This document shows, one piece after another, positions 1 through 8,618 of a DNA stretch of 64,000 nucleotides. Numbering within the stretch: the stretch's first letter is position 1; every line of letters starts with the position of its first letter. The notes beneath the pieces were generated by a model. It saw only the letters and a list, made by a program, of their open reading frames with translations, made no database searches and had not been told where the DNA came from. A program made the position numbers and the translations under genes. Origin of the DNA: Streptomyces sp. LUP47B (GTDB lineage: Bacteria > Actinomycetota > Actinomycetes > Streptomycetales > Streptomycetaceae); contig NZ_MJAH01000002.1 of NCBI RefSeq assembly GCF_001746295.1, positions 601,762 to 665,761 on the forward strand, read 5' to 3'.

Positions 1-738
1 TACGACCGTTACATGGGCCGCTGGAGCCGGGCGGTCGCGCGCGAGTTCACGGCCTGGCTCGGCCGGCCGGGCGGACTGCGGTGGCTGGACGTGGGGTGCG
101 GCACCGGGGTGCTGTCGGCGGTGGTCCGGGAACGCTGCCGGCCCGGCCTCGTCGTGGGCTGCGACCGCTCCGAGGGCTTCGTCCGCGCGGGCCGGGCCGG
201 GGTCGTGGCGGACGCCATGGCGCTTCCCGTCCGGGACGGCGCCTTCGATGTGGCGGTCAGCGGTCTGACCCTGAACTTCCTGCCCGACCCCGCGGCGGCG
301 GTCAGCGCGATGGCCCGCGCGGTCCGGCCGGGCGGCGCTCTGGTGGCCGGGTACGTGTGGGACTACGCCGACGGGATGCGCCTGTTGCGCCTCTTCTGGG
401 ACACCGCCGCCGAACTCGACCCGGCCGCGGCCGAGTTGGACGAGGGTCTGCGGTTCCCCGGCTGTCGTCCCCAGCCGCTGCACGACCTGTGGACGACCGC
501 GGGGCTCACCGACGTGATCGTGCGCGCGATCGAAGTACCCACCGTCTTCGCCGACTTCGCCGACCTGTGGGGTCCCTTCCTGGCCGGCCAGGGCCCCGCG
601 CCGGGCTATGTCACCGCCCTCCCCCCGGCCGCCCGGGACGACCTGCGTGAAGCCCTGCGCGTGGCCGCCCCCACCGCCCCCGACGGTTCGATCCCGCTCT
701 CGGCACGCGCCTGGGCCGTACGCGGACGAACCACGTGA
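1..738 (+). CDS. Class I SAM-dependent methyltransferase, 5' end outside window
   Basis: The reading frame is open from base 1 (YDRYMGRWSR), and the YDRYMGRWS stretch normally lies about ten residues inside this methyltransferase family, so the true start is upstream of the window. Motif I is LDVGCGTGVLSAVV, the SAM-binding glycine loop; the acidic strand GCDRS and the later VSGLTLNFLPDPAAAVSAMARAVRPGG segment follow the UbiE/COQ5-like Methyltransf_11 order. No membrane segment is visible, so it is probably cytoplasmic. The substrate cannot be told. The Met at base 13 is an internal codon and should not be taken as the start. Confidence 0.85.
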   Translation, partial: YDRYMGRWSRAVAREFTAWLGRPGGLRWLDVGCGTGVLSAVVRERCRPGLVVGCDRSEGFVRAGRAGVVADAMALPVRDGAFDVAVSGLTLNFLPDPAAAVSAMARAVRPGGALVAGYVWDYADGMRLLRLFWDTAAELDPAAAELDEGLRFPGCRPQPLHDLWTTAGLTDVIVRAIEVPTVFADFADLWGPFLAGQGPAPGYVTALPPAARDDLREALRVAAPTAPDGSIPLSARAWAVRGRTT

Positions 739-834
739 AACAGACCTCGAGCGAGGTCCCCGCGACACCTCACGCCCCGGTTACGTTTCGCTCAACCTCT
801 GGTTGCGAGGCGGTGAGCGGGCGACGATGGGCGC

Positions 835-1233
835 ATGACTCTGGCCGAGCGCGCCCTGGAGCGCCTGGAGGCGTGGTCCGACCTCAGCACGGGCCTGCCC
901 AGCTGCGGAGCGGGGCTGGCACTGCGCTCCGGGCACAGTGAGATCGTGCACTTCCACCCGGGGCGGGACGTGGATCTGCACCTCACCGAACCGGCCATCC
1001 GCCGATTCCACGACGATCTCCAGGAATCGACCGCGGTCCGGCTGCTGCCGGGCTCCCGCTGGGTCACCGTCCACCTCGACTGCGAGACCGACGTCGACCT
1101 GCTGATGAGCCTGGTCAGCATGGCCCTGAAGGCCCACCAGGCGGGGTCCCGGCCTGTCGGACCTGCCGCATGCAACTTCCACCGGGTCACCGTGGTCCCC
1201 CGAGACTCCCCTTTCGTCCCGATTAGGCGATAA
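835..1233 (+). CDS. Luciferase-domain (DUF5519-like) small protein
   Basis: 132 residues, soluble, with the block HFHPGRDVDLHLTEPAI near residues 38-54 and LLPGSRWVTVHLDCETDVDLLMSLVSMAL near 65-95. These match my memory of the actinobacterial 'luciferase family' DUF5519 proteins, which contain no proven luciferase activity; function is unknown. The ATG is close to GGGCGACGATGGGCGC, without a clear Shine-Dalgarno. The next gene begins 8 nt after the stop, but it seems to have its own -10 element, which lies inside the last codons of this gene. Confidence 0.6.
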   Translation: MTLAERALERLEAWSDLSTGLPSCGAGLALRSGHSEIVHFHPGRDVDLHLTEPAIRRFHDDLQESTAVRLLPGSRWVTVHLDCETDVDLLMSLVSMALKAHQAGSRPVGPAACNFHRVTVVPRDSPFVPIRR

Positions 1234-1237
1234 TCGG
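1219..1237 (+). promoter_or_regulatory. Inverted repeat overlapping a -10 element
   Basis: Perfect 7-bp arms CCGATTA and TAATCGG flank a 5-nt centre. A GATAAT hexamer (1229-1234) inside the repeat is six bases before the ATG at 1241, the spacing of a leaderless Streptomyces promoter. The repeat would cover the -10 region, so it may be an operator. The regulator is unknown. Confidence 0.4.
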
Positions 1238-1240
1238 ACT

Positions 1241-1612
1241 ATGAGTACCGCGACGTTTGTCCTGGCGGCCTCGTCGAGCGAAGTGGTCAACGTGATCGCC
1301 GCCTTTGCCGGTGGGTTGTTCATCGCCGGCGCACTGGTGTGTGCCGTGGTGTTCGGCATGAGGGTCCAGGAACGGGAGCTTCCACGGCCGCTCAGCAAGG
1401 AGCAGCCGCACCTCCCGGAGACCGGGCCGATCCGTGAGATGCGGGAGATGCGCGAGCCGGACGAGCTGCCGGTCACCGCGGACGAGCAGGAACGGCTGAT
1501 GCCGTACCAGCTCCATCACTCGGGAAGCAGACGAGGAAAGGACCAGGACCGCAAACGCTGGCTGCCCGGCTCCAGTGGCGGCTTCGGCAGCGGCGGCCTC
1601 GGACACGTGTGA
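1241..1612 (+). CDS. DUF6479-like small membrane protein
   Basis: 123 residues. One hydrophobic segment (about residues 15-40, VVNVIAAFAGGLFIAGALVCAVVFGM) is followed by a charged cytoplasmic tail containing REMREMREPDELP and a Gly/Ser-rich end (GSSGGFGSGGLG). This single-pass layout with a polar tail matches the Streptomyces family annotated DUF6479, of unknown function. A GATAAT -10 sits six bases upstream of the ATG and there is no ribosome binding site, so a leaderless transcript is likely. The -10 is inside an inverted repeat. Confidence 0.7.
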   Translation: MSTATFVLAASSSEVVNVIAAFAGGLFIAGALVCAVVFGMRVQERELPRPLSKEQPHLPETGPIREMREMREPDELPVTADEQERLMPYQLHHSGSRRGKDQDRKRWLPGSSGGFGSGGLGHV

Positions 1613-1645
1613 CCGGGCCTGCGACACGGCTCCCGCTGTTCGGGA

Positions 1646-2119
1646 TCAGACCCGCGTCTCCGGCCGGTACACCGCCAGCGACCAGATCACGAAGAAGTCG
1701 ACGCCGACCATGATGAGCGACCAGAACGGGGCGTAGGGCAGGAAGAGGAACTGGGCGATCATGCTCAGCGAGGCCAGGAATATGCCGGTCATCCGGGCCC
1801 AGGCGGCGCCCTTGAGGACGAACGCGCCGGTGACGACCGCGAGCGCGCCCAGGCAGAGGAGGATCACGCCCCAGCCGGTGAGGTTGATCTTGTAGACGTA
1901 GTCGCCGACGCGGCTCCAGACGTCGTCCTTCGCGAGCAGGGAGATGCCCTGGAAGATCGCCAGGACGCCGTTCATCAGCATCAGCACACCGGCGAAGACG
2001 ACGCCGCCGGTGGCCCACGCGGCCTCGGTGGGCGTCGGGCCGAGGCCCGGCGCGGGGGTCGGGGCCGGGGCCGGGGATGTGCCCGCGGACGGCTGTGTGG
2101 CGTGCGGTTGCTGCGTCAT
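1646..2119 (-). CDS. Four-TM membrane protein (DUF7144-like)
   Basis: 157 residues starting MTQQPHATQ. After a Pro/Ala-rich cytoplasmic N-terminus (to about residue 32) come four hydrophobic segments: GGVVFAGVLMLMNGVLAIFQGI, LTGWGVILLCLGALAVVTGAFVL, MTGIFLASLSMIAQFLFL and WSLIMVGVDFFVIWSLAV. The short KDDVWSRVGDYVYKINLTGWG loop is typical of the actinobacterial DUF7144 family. The start is chosen at 2119 because AAAGGCGGG precedes it at good spacing, although the frame stays open further upstream. It is monocistronic and convergent with the preceding gene. Function unknown. Confidence 0.75.
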   Translation of the reverse strand: MTQQPHATQPSAGTSPAPAPTPAPGLGPTPTEAAWATGGVVFAGVLMLMNGVLAIFQGISLLAKDDVWSRVGDYVYKINLTGWGVILLCLGALAVVTGAFVLKGAAWARMTGIFLASLSMIAQFLFLPYAPFWSLIMVGVDFFVIWSLAVYRPETRV

Positions 2120-2267
2120 GACCGTGTCCCGCCTTTCGGGGTCGATGTGCTTCGACCATCGGGCGGAGCGGGGGCGGCCACCACGGGAGTGAGCCGTTCG
2201 GGTGACGCCGGGCGTGCGGTCGCGGGGGGAGAGCCCTTCACTGGAGGGACACCCCGCTGGAGGCGAG

Positions 2268-2726
2268 ATGACCCGCTGGACGACTGCCGCGCTGCTGACG
2301 ACTCTGGCCCTCACCGGCCTGACCGCCTGCTCCGACGACGACAGCCCGTCGTCGGTGGCGAGCAAGGTCGCGTCGGCCGCCTCCCGCGCCGGGGACGCGG
2401 TGTCGTCGGCCACGGCGGAGGCGGGCAGGCGGTTCGACGACATCAGGAACGGCGTCGACGCCAGGGACGACGTACGGCTCGGGACCCCCACCACCGCTTC
2501 GGACGGCCGTACGACGGTGGAGGTCACCGCCACCAACTCCGCGGACTCGGCGAAGTCCTTCACCGTCGAGGTCGACTTCACCGACCGGAACGGCAAGCTG
2601 CTGGACGCGGTCGTGCTGACCGTGTCGGACGTGCCCGCGGGTGGTTCGGGCAAGGGCACCGCGCGCAGCACGCACGACCTGTCGGGGGACGTGCGGGCGA
2701 AGGTGCCCAGAGCGGTCCGTCACTAG
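2268..2726 (+). CDS. Secreted lipoprotein, FxLYD-like
   Basis: 152 residues. The N-terminus MTRWTTAALLTTLALTGLTAC is a lipoprotein signal with lipobox LTAC at residues 18-21, followed by a Ser/Asp linker. The C-terminal half (TTVEVTATNSADSAKSFTVEVDFTDRNGKLLD) looks like the immunoglobulin-like FxLYD domain often found in extracellular lipoproteins. GGAGGC lies four bases before the ATG at 2268, which decides the start over an in-frame ATG at 2202. It would be anchored to the outer face of the membrane. Ligand unknown. Confidence 0.75.
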   Translation: MTRWTTAALLTTLALTGLTACSDDDSPSSVASKVASAASRAGDAVSSATAEAGRRFDDIRNGVDARDDVRLGTPTTASDGRTTVEVTATNSADSAKSFTVEVDFTDRNGKLLDAVVLTVSDVPAGGSGKGTARSTHDLSGDVRAKVPRAVRH

Positions 2727-2757
2727 GGCCGGTCCGCCGGGCAGGCGCTGGGCGTGG

Positions 2758-3438
2758 TCACGCCATCCAGAAGAAGACGGCCGTCATCCGCTTCTCCTCC
2801 AGCGTGCTGCCGGAGTAACCGGTCGCGCTGTGCACGAGGTTGGCGTTGTAGAGGAGCAGCCGGTTGTACCGGTGCGGCACCCGTACGTCCTCCTCGAAGG
2901 CGTCCGGCGCGACGAACCGGGTACCGAGGGCCTCGACGAGGTTGTTGTGCGGGGCCTGCACCACGTTGCCGCCGAGCCGTCCGCCGGGCATGGCCTGCCG
3001 GTAGAAGCTGGTGCCGCAGTCCTTGGGGACGCCGGGGTTGAGATACAGCACGGCGGCGTACCGGCACAGCGCCCGCGAGTCGGTGTGCGGCCGGGGCTCG
3101 CTCTCGCCCTTCCCCACGACCTGCACGCAGTTGTGGTTGAGGGTGCCCCCGCCGGGCGCCCGCTGCACCCACAGCTCCCTGGCCCCGGTCGCCTGCTTCA
3201 CCAGCCGTTCGACCCTCCCGAGCTCGGCGGGTGCGAGCCCCGGCATGGTGCGCAGTCCGGGCCAGGTCTCCGAGGTGTACGGGTATCCCTTCACCCAGTC
3301 GTCCTTGGCGAGACAGCGTTCCCGTACGGCGTCGACGTCCGGGAGCACGTCGTCGATCACCCAGTAGTCGCGGCCCTTTGTGGGCTTGCGGTAGGGGAGG
3401 ACGGGAAGGGGCCGCTGCGACCGCTGTGGCATGGACAT
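2758..3438 (-). CDS. DUF6445-like, 2OG-Fe(II) oxygenase fold
   Basis: 226 residues, no signal peptide. PRPHTDSR gives an HxD pair and LLYNANLVHSATGYSG supplies a distal His, followed by an Arg in EEKRMTAVFFWMA; this HxD...H...R order fits a jelly-roll 2-oxoglutarate/Fe(II) dioxygenase. The overall sequence matches what I remember of family DUF6445. Substrate is unknown. The reverse-complement upstream region has TAGATT about seven bases before the ATG and no Shine-Dalgarno, suggesting a leaderless transcript. It is convergent with the lipoprotein gene, 31 bp apart. Confidence 0.65.
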   Translation of the reverse strand: MSMPQRSQRPLPVLPYRKPTKGRDYWVIDDVLPDVDAVRERCLAKDDWVKGYPYTSETWPGLRTMPGLAPAELGRVERLVKQATGARELWVQRAPGGGTLNHNCVQVVGKGESEPRPHTDSRALCRYAAVLYLNPGVPKDCGTSFYRQAMPGGRLGGNVVQAPHNNLVEALGTRFVAPDAFEEDVRVPHRYNRLLLYNANLVHSATGYSGSTLEEKRMTAVFFWMA

Positions 3439-3668
3439 GCGGCGAATCTAGGTCCGGGGCCCGTCACGGCTCTCCCGCGATTGCACCAGGACTTCGCCGC
3501 GAACCGGTCAACGGACGGTCAACCTGCGGCCGACGGCCTGTCCTGACGGTGCGTCTGTGACCCCGGTCATCCTCCGGAAGTGGTGATGAACAACTGCGGC
3601 CCCGCGTGCGTACTCCTGTGCGTCCGACCCGCCTCCCGGCGGGAAACCCCTACCGGGCAGGAGGCACG

Positions 3669-4451
3669 GTGCCACTCTCGCGCAACGCGATGGGAACGCT
3701 GTTCGTGGGCGGAGCCCTCACTCTGACCTTGGGCGCTCTCGCGTACCCGTCCATGCTGGGTGTCAGCCAGGCTACGACCGCTCAGGACAGAATCATCGCC
3801 CAGACGCAGTGGGGCCCGCTGACCGAGCAGGACCGCGACTTCGTCGTCAAGGTGCGGGCGGCGGGTCTGTGGGAGTACCCGCTGGGGCAGGTCGCCCTGC
3901 AGAAGGGCACCACCCCGGAGGTGAAGGAAGCCGGAAAGCATCTGATCGACGGGCACGCGGCGCTGGACGATGCCTGCCGCAAGATCGCCCCGATGCTCAA
4001 CATCACCATCCCGAACGTGGCGAGTCCGCAGCAGGTGGGCTTCGTGAACACGATCGAGTCGAGCAGCGGCCAGCAGTTCGACACGAACTTCGCCAACATC
4101 CTGCGGGTGACGCACGGCTCGATCTTCAACACGATCTCGAAGATCCGCTCCACCACCAAGAACTCACTGGTGCGCTCGCTGGCCGACATGGCCAACGACA
4201 CGGTGCTCGACCACATGACGGTCATGGAGAAGACCGGCTTCGTCAACTTCGACCAGGCCCTCTTCATGCAGACCACTCCGCCGAAGCTGCCCAGCACCGA
4301 CCTCACTCCGCCGGCCCCGCAGCCCGGCGCGCCGATGGTCGTGCTCAGCCCGCCGGCCAACCCGACGTCGACGCCGCTCGGGATCCCCGGCGAGAACGCG
4401 AACGGCGCCACCCCGGCCGGGGGCGCGACCCCGACGCCGACCATCGGTTAG
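3669..4451 (+). CDS. DUF4142 exported protein
   Basis: 260 residues from a GTG preceded by AGGAGG (3659-3664). An alternative GTG at 3606 adds 21 residues and cannot be excluded. A hydrophobic N-terminal segment (GTLFVGGALTLTLGALAYP) is followed by the DUF4142 four-helix, ferritin-like domain: LTEQDRDFVVKVRAAGLWEYPLGQ, AGKHLIDGHAALDDACRKIAP and LADMANDTVLDHMTVMEKTG. The C-terminal 60 residues are Pro/Thr/Gly-rich low complexity, probably crossing or lying in the cell wall. Function unknown. It runs into the convergent glucosidase gene with a 9-bp gap and no obvious terminator. Confidence 0.8.
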   Translation: MPLSRNAMGTLFVGGALTLTLGALAYPSMLGVSQATTAQDRIIAQTQWGPLTEQDRDFVVKVRAAGLWEYPLGQVALQKGTTPEVKEAGKHLIDGHAALDDACRKIAPMLNITIPNVASPQQVGFVNTIESSSGQQFDTNFANILRVTHGSIFNTISKIRSTTKNSLVRSLADMANDTVLDHMTVMEKTGFVNFDQALFMQTTPPKLPSTDLTPPAPQPGAPMVVLSPPANPTSTPLGIPGENANGATPAGGATPTPTIG

Positions 4452-4460
4452 CCCTCAGGT

Positions 4461-6122
4461 CTAGCCGAGCCAGGCGGTCGTGTCGGGACCCAGCAGCCCG
4501 TCCTCCAGCGGGCTGCTGGTGAGCAGTACCTCCCCCGCCGGGAGCGGGACGGCCCGCTCCGACAGATTGGTGACGCACCGCCAGCCCTCGTGCCGGACGA
4601 AGTCCAGCACGTCGGCCGGTGAGTCGTCCCCCCAGGTGAGGTCCTCGCCCTGAAGAAGCTTTCGGCGCAGGCGCAGGGCGGTGCGGTAGAGCTCCAGCGT
4701 GGAGCCCTCGACACCGTCCTGGGCCTCGACGGCGTACCCGGCGAACGACTCCGGCTGCGGCAGCCAGGCACCGCCGGCCCCGAAGCCGTACGACGGACCG
4801 CTCGTCGTCCACGGCAGCGGCACCCGGCATCCGTCGCGCCCCTTGCGGACCCGGCCCGTCTGCTCCCAGATCGGGTCCTGGAGCACCTCGAAGGGCAGGT
4901 CGGCGACCTCGGGCAGACCGAGCTCCTCGCCCTGGTAGACGTACGACGATCCCGGCAGCGCGAGCATGAGCAGCGTGGCCGCGCGAGCGCGTCGCAGGCC
5001 CTGCTGCGCGTCCACGGCGGGCGCGTGGCCGCCGGACAGCAGCCAGGCGTTCTCGTCGGTGCCCGGTGGCAGCACGAGGCGGGAGGCGTGCCGTACGACG
5101 TCGTGGTTGGAGAGCACCCAGGTGGCCGAGGCGTGGGCCGCGCGGGCGGTGGTGAGGGAGTCGGTGATGACCTGGCGCAGCTCGCCGACATCCCAGGCGG
5201 TCTGGAGGTACTCGAAGTTGAAGGCCTGGCCGAGTTCGTCCGCGCGGGCGTACAGCGCGCGGCGCGGGCCCGGGACCCAGGCCTCGGCGACGGCCATGCG
5301 GGGCGGGGTGTAGGAGTCGAGGATCGTGCGCCAGTCGCGGTAGATCTCGTGGACCTCGTCGCGGTCCCAGTAGGGGTGGCCGCCCGGCGGCAGCTGCCCC
5401 AGGGCCTCCTCGGCGACGCCGGGCAGGTCACCGAGGTCGCGCAACGGCTCGGTCAGGTCCTTGGCCAGCGCGTGCGCCACGTCCACGCGGAAGCCGTCGA
5501 CCCCGCGGTCGGACCAGAAGCGCAGGGTGGTGCGGAAGTCCTCACGGACCTCGTCGTGCGACCAGTTGAGGTCGGGCTGCTCGGGGGCGAACAGATGCAG
5601 GTACCACTGCCCGTCCGGCACCCGCCGCCAGGCGCTGCCGCCGAAGACCGACTGCCAGTCGGTGGGCGGGAGTTCGCCGTGCGCGCCGCGTCCGTCCCGG
5701 AACACGTACCGCTCGCGCGCGGCGGATCCTGGGCCGGCGGCGAGGGCCTCCTGGAACCAGACGTGCCGACGGGAGGTGTGGTTGGGGACGAGGTCGACGA
5801 TCACCTTCAGCCCGAGCCGGTGCGCTTCGGTGACCATCGCGTCGAAGTCGTCGAGTGTCCCGAGACGCGGGTCGACGTCCCGGTAGTCGGCGACGTCGTA
5901 GCCGCCGTCGGCGAGCTCGGAGGGGTAGAAGGGGCTCAGCCACAGTGCGTCGGCGCCCAGGGCGGCCAGGTGCGTGAGGCGCTCGGTGACGCCCCTGATG
6001 TCCCCGAGGCCGTCACCGTCGGCGTCGGCGAAACTGCGGGGATAGACCTGGTAGACGACGGCCTGCCGCCACCAGTCGGGATCCTTGCCGGAGAGGTCGG
6101 GCGTGGTGGTGCGGACGGTCAC
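4461..6122 (-). CDS. aglA: GH13 alpha-glucosidase (oligo-1,6-glucosidase/AglA type)
   Basis: 553 residues from a GTG with GAGGAG six bases upstream; no signal peptide, so it is intracellular. The N-terminal WWRQAVVYQVYPRSFADADGDGLGDIRG is the GH13 (alpha/beta)8 barrel signature. Catalytic residues are visible: nucleophile D214 in GFRVDVAH, acid/base E280 in AVAEAW and stabiliser D341 in LSNHD. It should cleave terminal alpha-glucosidic bonds of imported maltose or isomaltose oligosaccharides. In other streptomycetes the related aglA gene follows malEFG, but no transporter or malR gene is present here, so it stands alone. The gene symbol is a tentative transfer. Confidence 0.85.
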   Translation of the reverse strand: MTVRTTTPDLSGKDPDWWRQAVVYQVYPRSFADADGDGLGDIRGVTERLTHLAALGADALWLSPFYPSELADGGYDVADYRDVDPRLGTLDDFDAMVTEAHRLGLKVIVDLVPNHTSRRHVWFQEALAAGPGSAARERYVFRDGRGAHGELPPTDWQSVFGGSAWRRVPDGQWYLHLFAPEQPDLNWSHDEVREDFRTTLRFWSDRGVDGFRVDVAHALAKDLTEPLRDLGDLPGVAEEALGQLPPGGHPYWDRDEVHEIYRDWRTILDSYTPPRMAVAEAWVPGPRRALYARADELGQAFNFEYLQTAWDVGELRQVITDSLTTARAAHASATWVLSNHDVVRHASRLVLPPGTDENAWLLSGGHAPAVDAQQGLRRARAATLLMLALPGSSYVYQGEELGLPEVADLPFEVLQDPIWEQTGRVRKGRDGCRVPLPWTTSGPSYGFGAGGAWLPQPESFAGYAVEAQDGVEGSTLELYRTALRLRRKLLQGEDLTWGDDSPADVLDFVRHEGWRCVTNLSERAVPLPAGEVLLTSSPLEDGLLGPDTTAWLG

Positions 6123-6382
6123 GCGGGCTCCTCTGCGATGCGGTCGATCTGCGGGACGACAAAGGGGATATCTGCCCACTCGCCGGAAACGTGAACCCGG
6201 GGTGATGCGGAGTAGATCGTTCCCGGTGTGTCGAAATTGTGATGACCCCTGAACGGGCGTTGTATCACCGCAGGTTGACAGCGTTCCGCAAGGAGATCCA
6301 CGATGTGTGAACACCGTGGCGCATGTGACCAATGGGCCCAGTGTTTTCTGAGACCACTCACTCTCATCCTGACGGGATACGT

Positions 6383-7330
6383 ATGTCCATAGCGAGACGT
6401 GTCACCCTGCGGCGCCTGCTGGGGACGGGCGCCGCGACGCTCGCCTTCTCCGCTGCCCTCGCCTCCGTCGCCTCGGCATCCGACTGCCCCGGCGGCAAGG
6501 GCTGGGAGGACGGCGGAAGCTACAAGCCGGGTACGGGCGCCGGCTCGAAGACCGAGACCGACCGCTGCGAGTTCTCCCTCGACGGCAAGAACTTCTTCGC
6601 CTCGGTCAAGGTCGACGACCTGAACCTGAAGCCGACCGACGACGGCAAGGTCCACGTCAAGGTCCGCGCGGCGGGCGACGCGTCCACCTGCACGGCCTCT
6701 CTCGCGTCCTACCGCGCGCACGGCCCGACGTTCGCCACCTCCGGCGAGCAGGTCTTCCACGACTTCGACACCGTGACCGTCAAGGCCGGCGCCGTCGACT
6801 CCCTCGACATCTCGATCCCGGACCTCGGCTGCTACGCGCAGATCGACCTCTACCGGGGCAACACGAAGTTCGACGGCAAGCTGGACGCCAACGACGGCTT
6901 CACGCACGGCGACCTCCCCAAGGGCCCGGACCACCCGGTCATCAAGGACAAGCTGATCGCGGCCTGGAACGGCGGCACGAAGGACTGCACGGCCACCCCG
7001 CCGTCGACGCCTCCGGCCACCCCGCCGGCCTCGGAGAGCACGCCGCCGGCCTCGGAGTCGACCCCGCCTGCCTCGGAGTCCACCCCGCCGGCCTCCGAGA
7101 GCACGCCTCCCGCCTCGGAGACCCCGTCGACGTCCACCCCGACCCCGTCGGCCTCGGAGTCCACCACGACTCCGGGTGCGCCCACCCCCAACGGTGGCGG
7201 CGGCGACAACCTCGCCGAGACGGGCGCCAGCAGCAACACCCCGCTGATCGCGGGCGGCGCGGCCGTGCTGCTCGCGGGTGGCGCGGGCATCGTGCTGGCC
7301 ACGCGGCGCCGTAAGGCCTCGCGCGCCTGA
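6383..7330 (+). CDS. Sortase-anchored surface protein with LAETG signal
   Basis: 315 residues starting MSIARRVTLRRLLGTG. A twin-arginine-like, hydrophobic signal ends near ASVASAS. The mature part (about residues 30-205) has four Cys and no family I recognise. It is followed by five PPASEST-type repeats acting as a wall-spanning linker, then LAETG, a hydrophobic helix (TPLIAGGAAVLLAGGAGIVLA) and RRRKASRA. LAxTG is the signal used by Streptomyces class E sortases, so the product should be covalently fixed to peptidoglycan. No sortase gene is nearby. An in-frame ATG at 6332 exists, but the 6383 start gives the normal signal peptide. Confidence 0.8.
   Translation: MSIARRVTLRRLLGTGAATLAFSAALASVASASDCPGGKGWEDGGSYKPGTGAGSKTETDRCEFSLDGKNFFASVKVDDLNLKPTDDGKVHVKVRAAGDASTCTASLASYRAHGPTFATSGEQVFHDFDTVTVKAGAVDSLDISIPDLGCYAQIDLYRGNTKFDGKLDANDGFTHGDLPKGPDHPVIKDKLIAAWNGGTKDCTATPPSTPPATPPASESTPPASESTPPASESTPPASESTPPASETPSTSTPTPSASESTTTPGAPTPNGGGGDNLAETGASSNTPLIAGGAAVLLAGGAGIVLATRRRKASRA
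7019..7120 (+). repeat. 21-bp in-frame tandem repeat (TPPASES units)
   Basis: About five copies of a 21-bp unit coding for TPPASES, with synonymous differences (CCG/CCT/CCC, AGC/TCG/TCC). It forms the linker of the LAETG protein. Copy number is likely to vary between strains. Confidence 0.8.
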
Positions 7331-7347
7331 CCCCTTCTGAACTGACG

Positions 7348-7380
7348 GGGCCGTCCCACCGTTCGCGGTGCGGGCGGCCC
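7348..7380. terminator. Bidirectional hairpin terminator
   Basis: A GC-rich imperfect stem, GGGCCGTCCCACCG against CGGTGCGGGCGGCCC around a TTCG tetraloop, lies between two convergent genes and is followed by TTTCGGTTG on the plus strand. Confidence 0.6.
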
Positions 7381-7399
7381 TTTCGGTTGTCTGCGGCCC

Positions 7400-7975
7400 T
7401 CAGTGCAGGGTGGGCCGGTAGACGAGCTCCTGGATGTGCCCGTCGAGCGTCCGGCTCTCCAGCAGCTCCAGATCGAAGTCGTCCGCACCCCGGAAGACCG
7501 GGTCGAGGCCGGTCCGGCCGGTGATGACGGGGAAGAGCGTCACCTGCACTCGGTCGACCAGACCGGCGGCCATCAGCGCCCGGTTCATCGACAGGCTGCC
7601 GTGCGAACGCAATGGCACGTCGGACTCCTTCTTGAGCCGCGCCACGACATCGACGGCGTCGCCGCTCACGACGGTCGCGTCCGGCCAGTCGAGGGGCCCT
7701 TCCAGCGTCGTCGACACGACCGTCGCCGGCAGGTTCCTCATCCGGGTGACCCACGGGTCACGCACGTCGGAGTCCTCGGTGCTCTCGGCCAGCATCTGCG
7801 CGAACGCCCGGTACGTGGTGGCCCCGAACACCATCCGCTGCTCCTCGCGGTAGAGGGCGAGGCGGTGGTCGAGCAACTCGGGCCCCTGCTTGCCCCAGTA
7901 GCCGGTCCAGTCACCGCCGGCGGCGGCATAGCCGTCGAGACTGGAAAAGACGTCGAAGGTGTAGGTGGCGGTCAT
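7400..7975 (-). CDS. RibD/dihydrofolate-reductase-fold reductase
   Basis: 191 residues. It begins MTATYTFDVFSSLDGYAAAGGDW, the signature of the DHFR-like RibD C-terminal domain. RMVFGATTYRAFAQML and SHGSLSMNRALMAAGLVDRVQVTLFPVITG supply the NADPH-binding strands. These stand-alone proteins are presumed NADPH-dependent reductases; the substrate is unknown and riboflavin synthesis is unlikely because no deaminase domain is present. GGAAAA lies before the ATG. A second member of the same fold is at 24602-25159. Confidence 0.8.
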   Translation of the reverse strand: MTATYTFDVFSSLDGYAAAGGDWTGYWGKQGPELLDHRLALYREEQRMVFGATTYRAFAQMLAESTEDSDVRDPWVTRMRNLPATVVSTTLEGPLDWPDATVVSGDAVDVVARLKKESDVPLRSHGSLSMNRALMAAGLVDRVQVTLFPVITGRTGLDPVFRGADDFDLELLESRTLDGHIQELVYRPTLH

Positions 7976-8118
7976 GTCGTTTTCCGGTCGTCTGGACGGG
8001 CTGGATGGGCTGGTGAGCTGTATGGGCTTCCGTCGTCCCTGTAGACCCGGCACCTCCCCGGAACTCATCGCCGTGCCCGCCATGGCCCAATAAATCGAAC
8101 ACATGATTGAATCCGGGC

Positions 8119-8355
8119 ATGCGATCGTTCCCCGACGACCTCGCCCGGGCACAGCGCGAGTGGAGTGCCATCTACCACGAGCTCGCCGAGCGCCCCGGCC
8201 ACACCGAACTGCGCCGACAACTGCACCGGCTGTCGGCCCAGGTGTTCTTCCATCCCCACTGGCAGCGCGGGCGCCCGCGCCCCGCCGAGTGGCGGGAACT
8301 GCGTGACCTGGGACGGTCGGACATCGGCACCATGAACGAACGGCTCGAACGATGA
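8119..8355 (+). CDS. Small hypothetical protein
   Basis: 78 residues, charged and His/Arg-rich (HELAERPGHTELRRQLHRLSAQVFFHPHWQRGR), without signal or membrane segment. A TTG at 8107 is an alternative start. The stop overlaps the ATG of the next gene by four bases (ATGA), so the pair is translationally coupled. I do not recognise a domain. Confidence 0.55.
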   Translation: MRSFPDDLARAQREWSAIYHELAERPGHTELRRQLHRLSAQVFFHPHWQRGRPRPAEWRELRDLGRSDIGTMNERLER

Positions 8356-8618
8356 CGGACCGAAGTGCGGGACCGTACGCCCCGGACGATCCTGAGGACA
8401 TGTCCGGACCGATCCGCGTGATCGTGCACCCCCCGTCCCCCACCGGCGGCCGCCGCGTACGCGTGGACGGCGAGATCCTCGGCCTGGCCCACAACCTGAC
8501 CGACGTCGCGGAATTCCTCCGGCGGGCGGGCCTGGAGATCGACGCGGCGGAGGTGGCGCGGTCGCCGTGGATCGAGTGGAAGGGGGGCGGGCCCGAGCGG
8601 TGGGGGGCGGAGGCGTGA
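8352..8618 (+). CDS. Small hypothetical protein, coupled to upstream gene
   Basis: 88 residues. It contains a short beta-rich core, IRVIVHPPSPTGGRRVRVDGEILGLAHNLTDVAEFLRRAGLEIDAAEV, and ends in WIEWKGGGPERWGAEA. The ATG overlaps the previous stop codon. Its core resembles small Streptomyces proteins seen beside the same partner, but no function is known to me. Confidence 0.6.
   Translation: MTDRSAGPYAPDDPEDMSGPIRVIVHPPSPTGGRRVRVDGEILGLAHNLTDVAEFLRRAGLEIDAAEVARSPWIEWKGGGPERWGAEA

Noticed and set aside
721..745. CACGTGAAAC near the end of the methyltransferase gene resembling parS
   Set aside because: It reads GAACCACGTGAAAC, three mismatches in one half of the 14-bp palindrome; parS sites are normally near perfect.
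7400..7975. Assignment as ribD or folA
   Set aside because: The length and start motif fit the stand-alone RibD-C-like group; there is no deaminase domain, and dihydrofolate reductase landmarks are absent.
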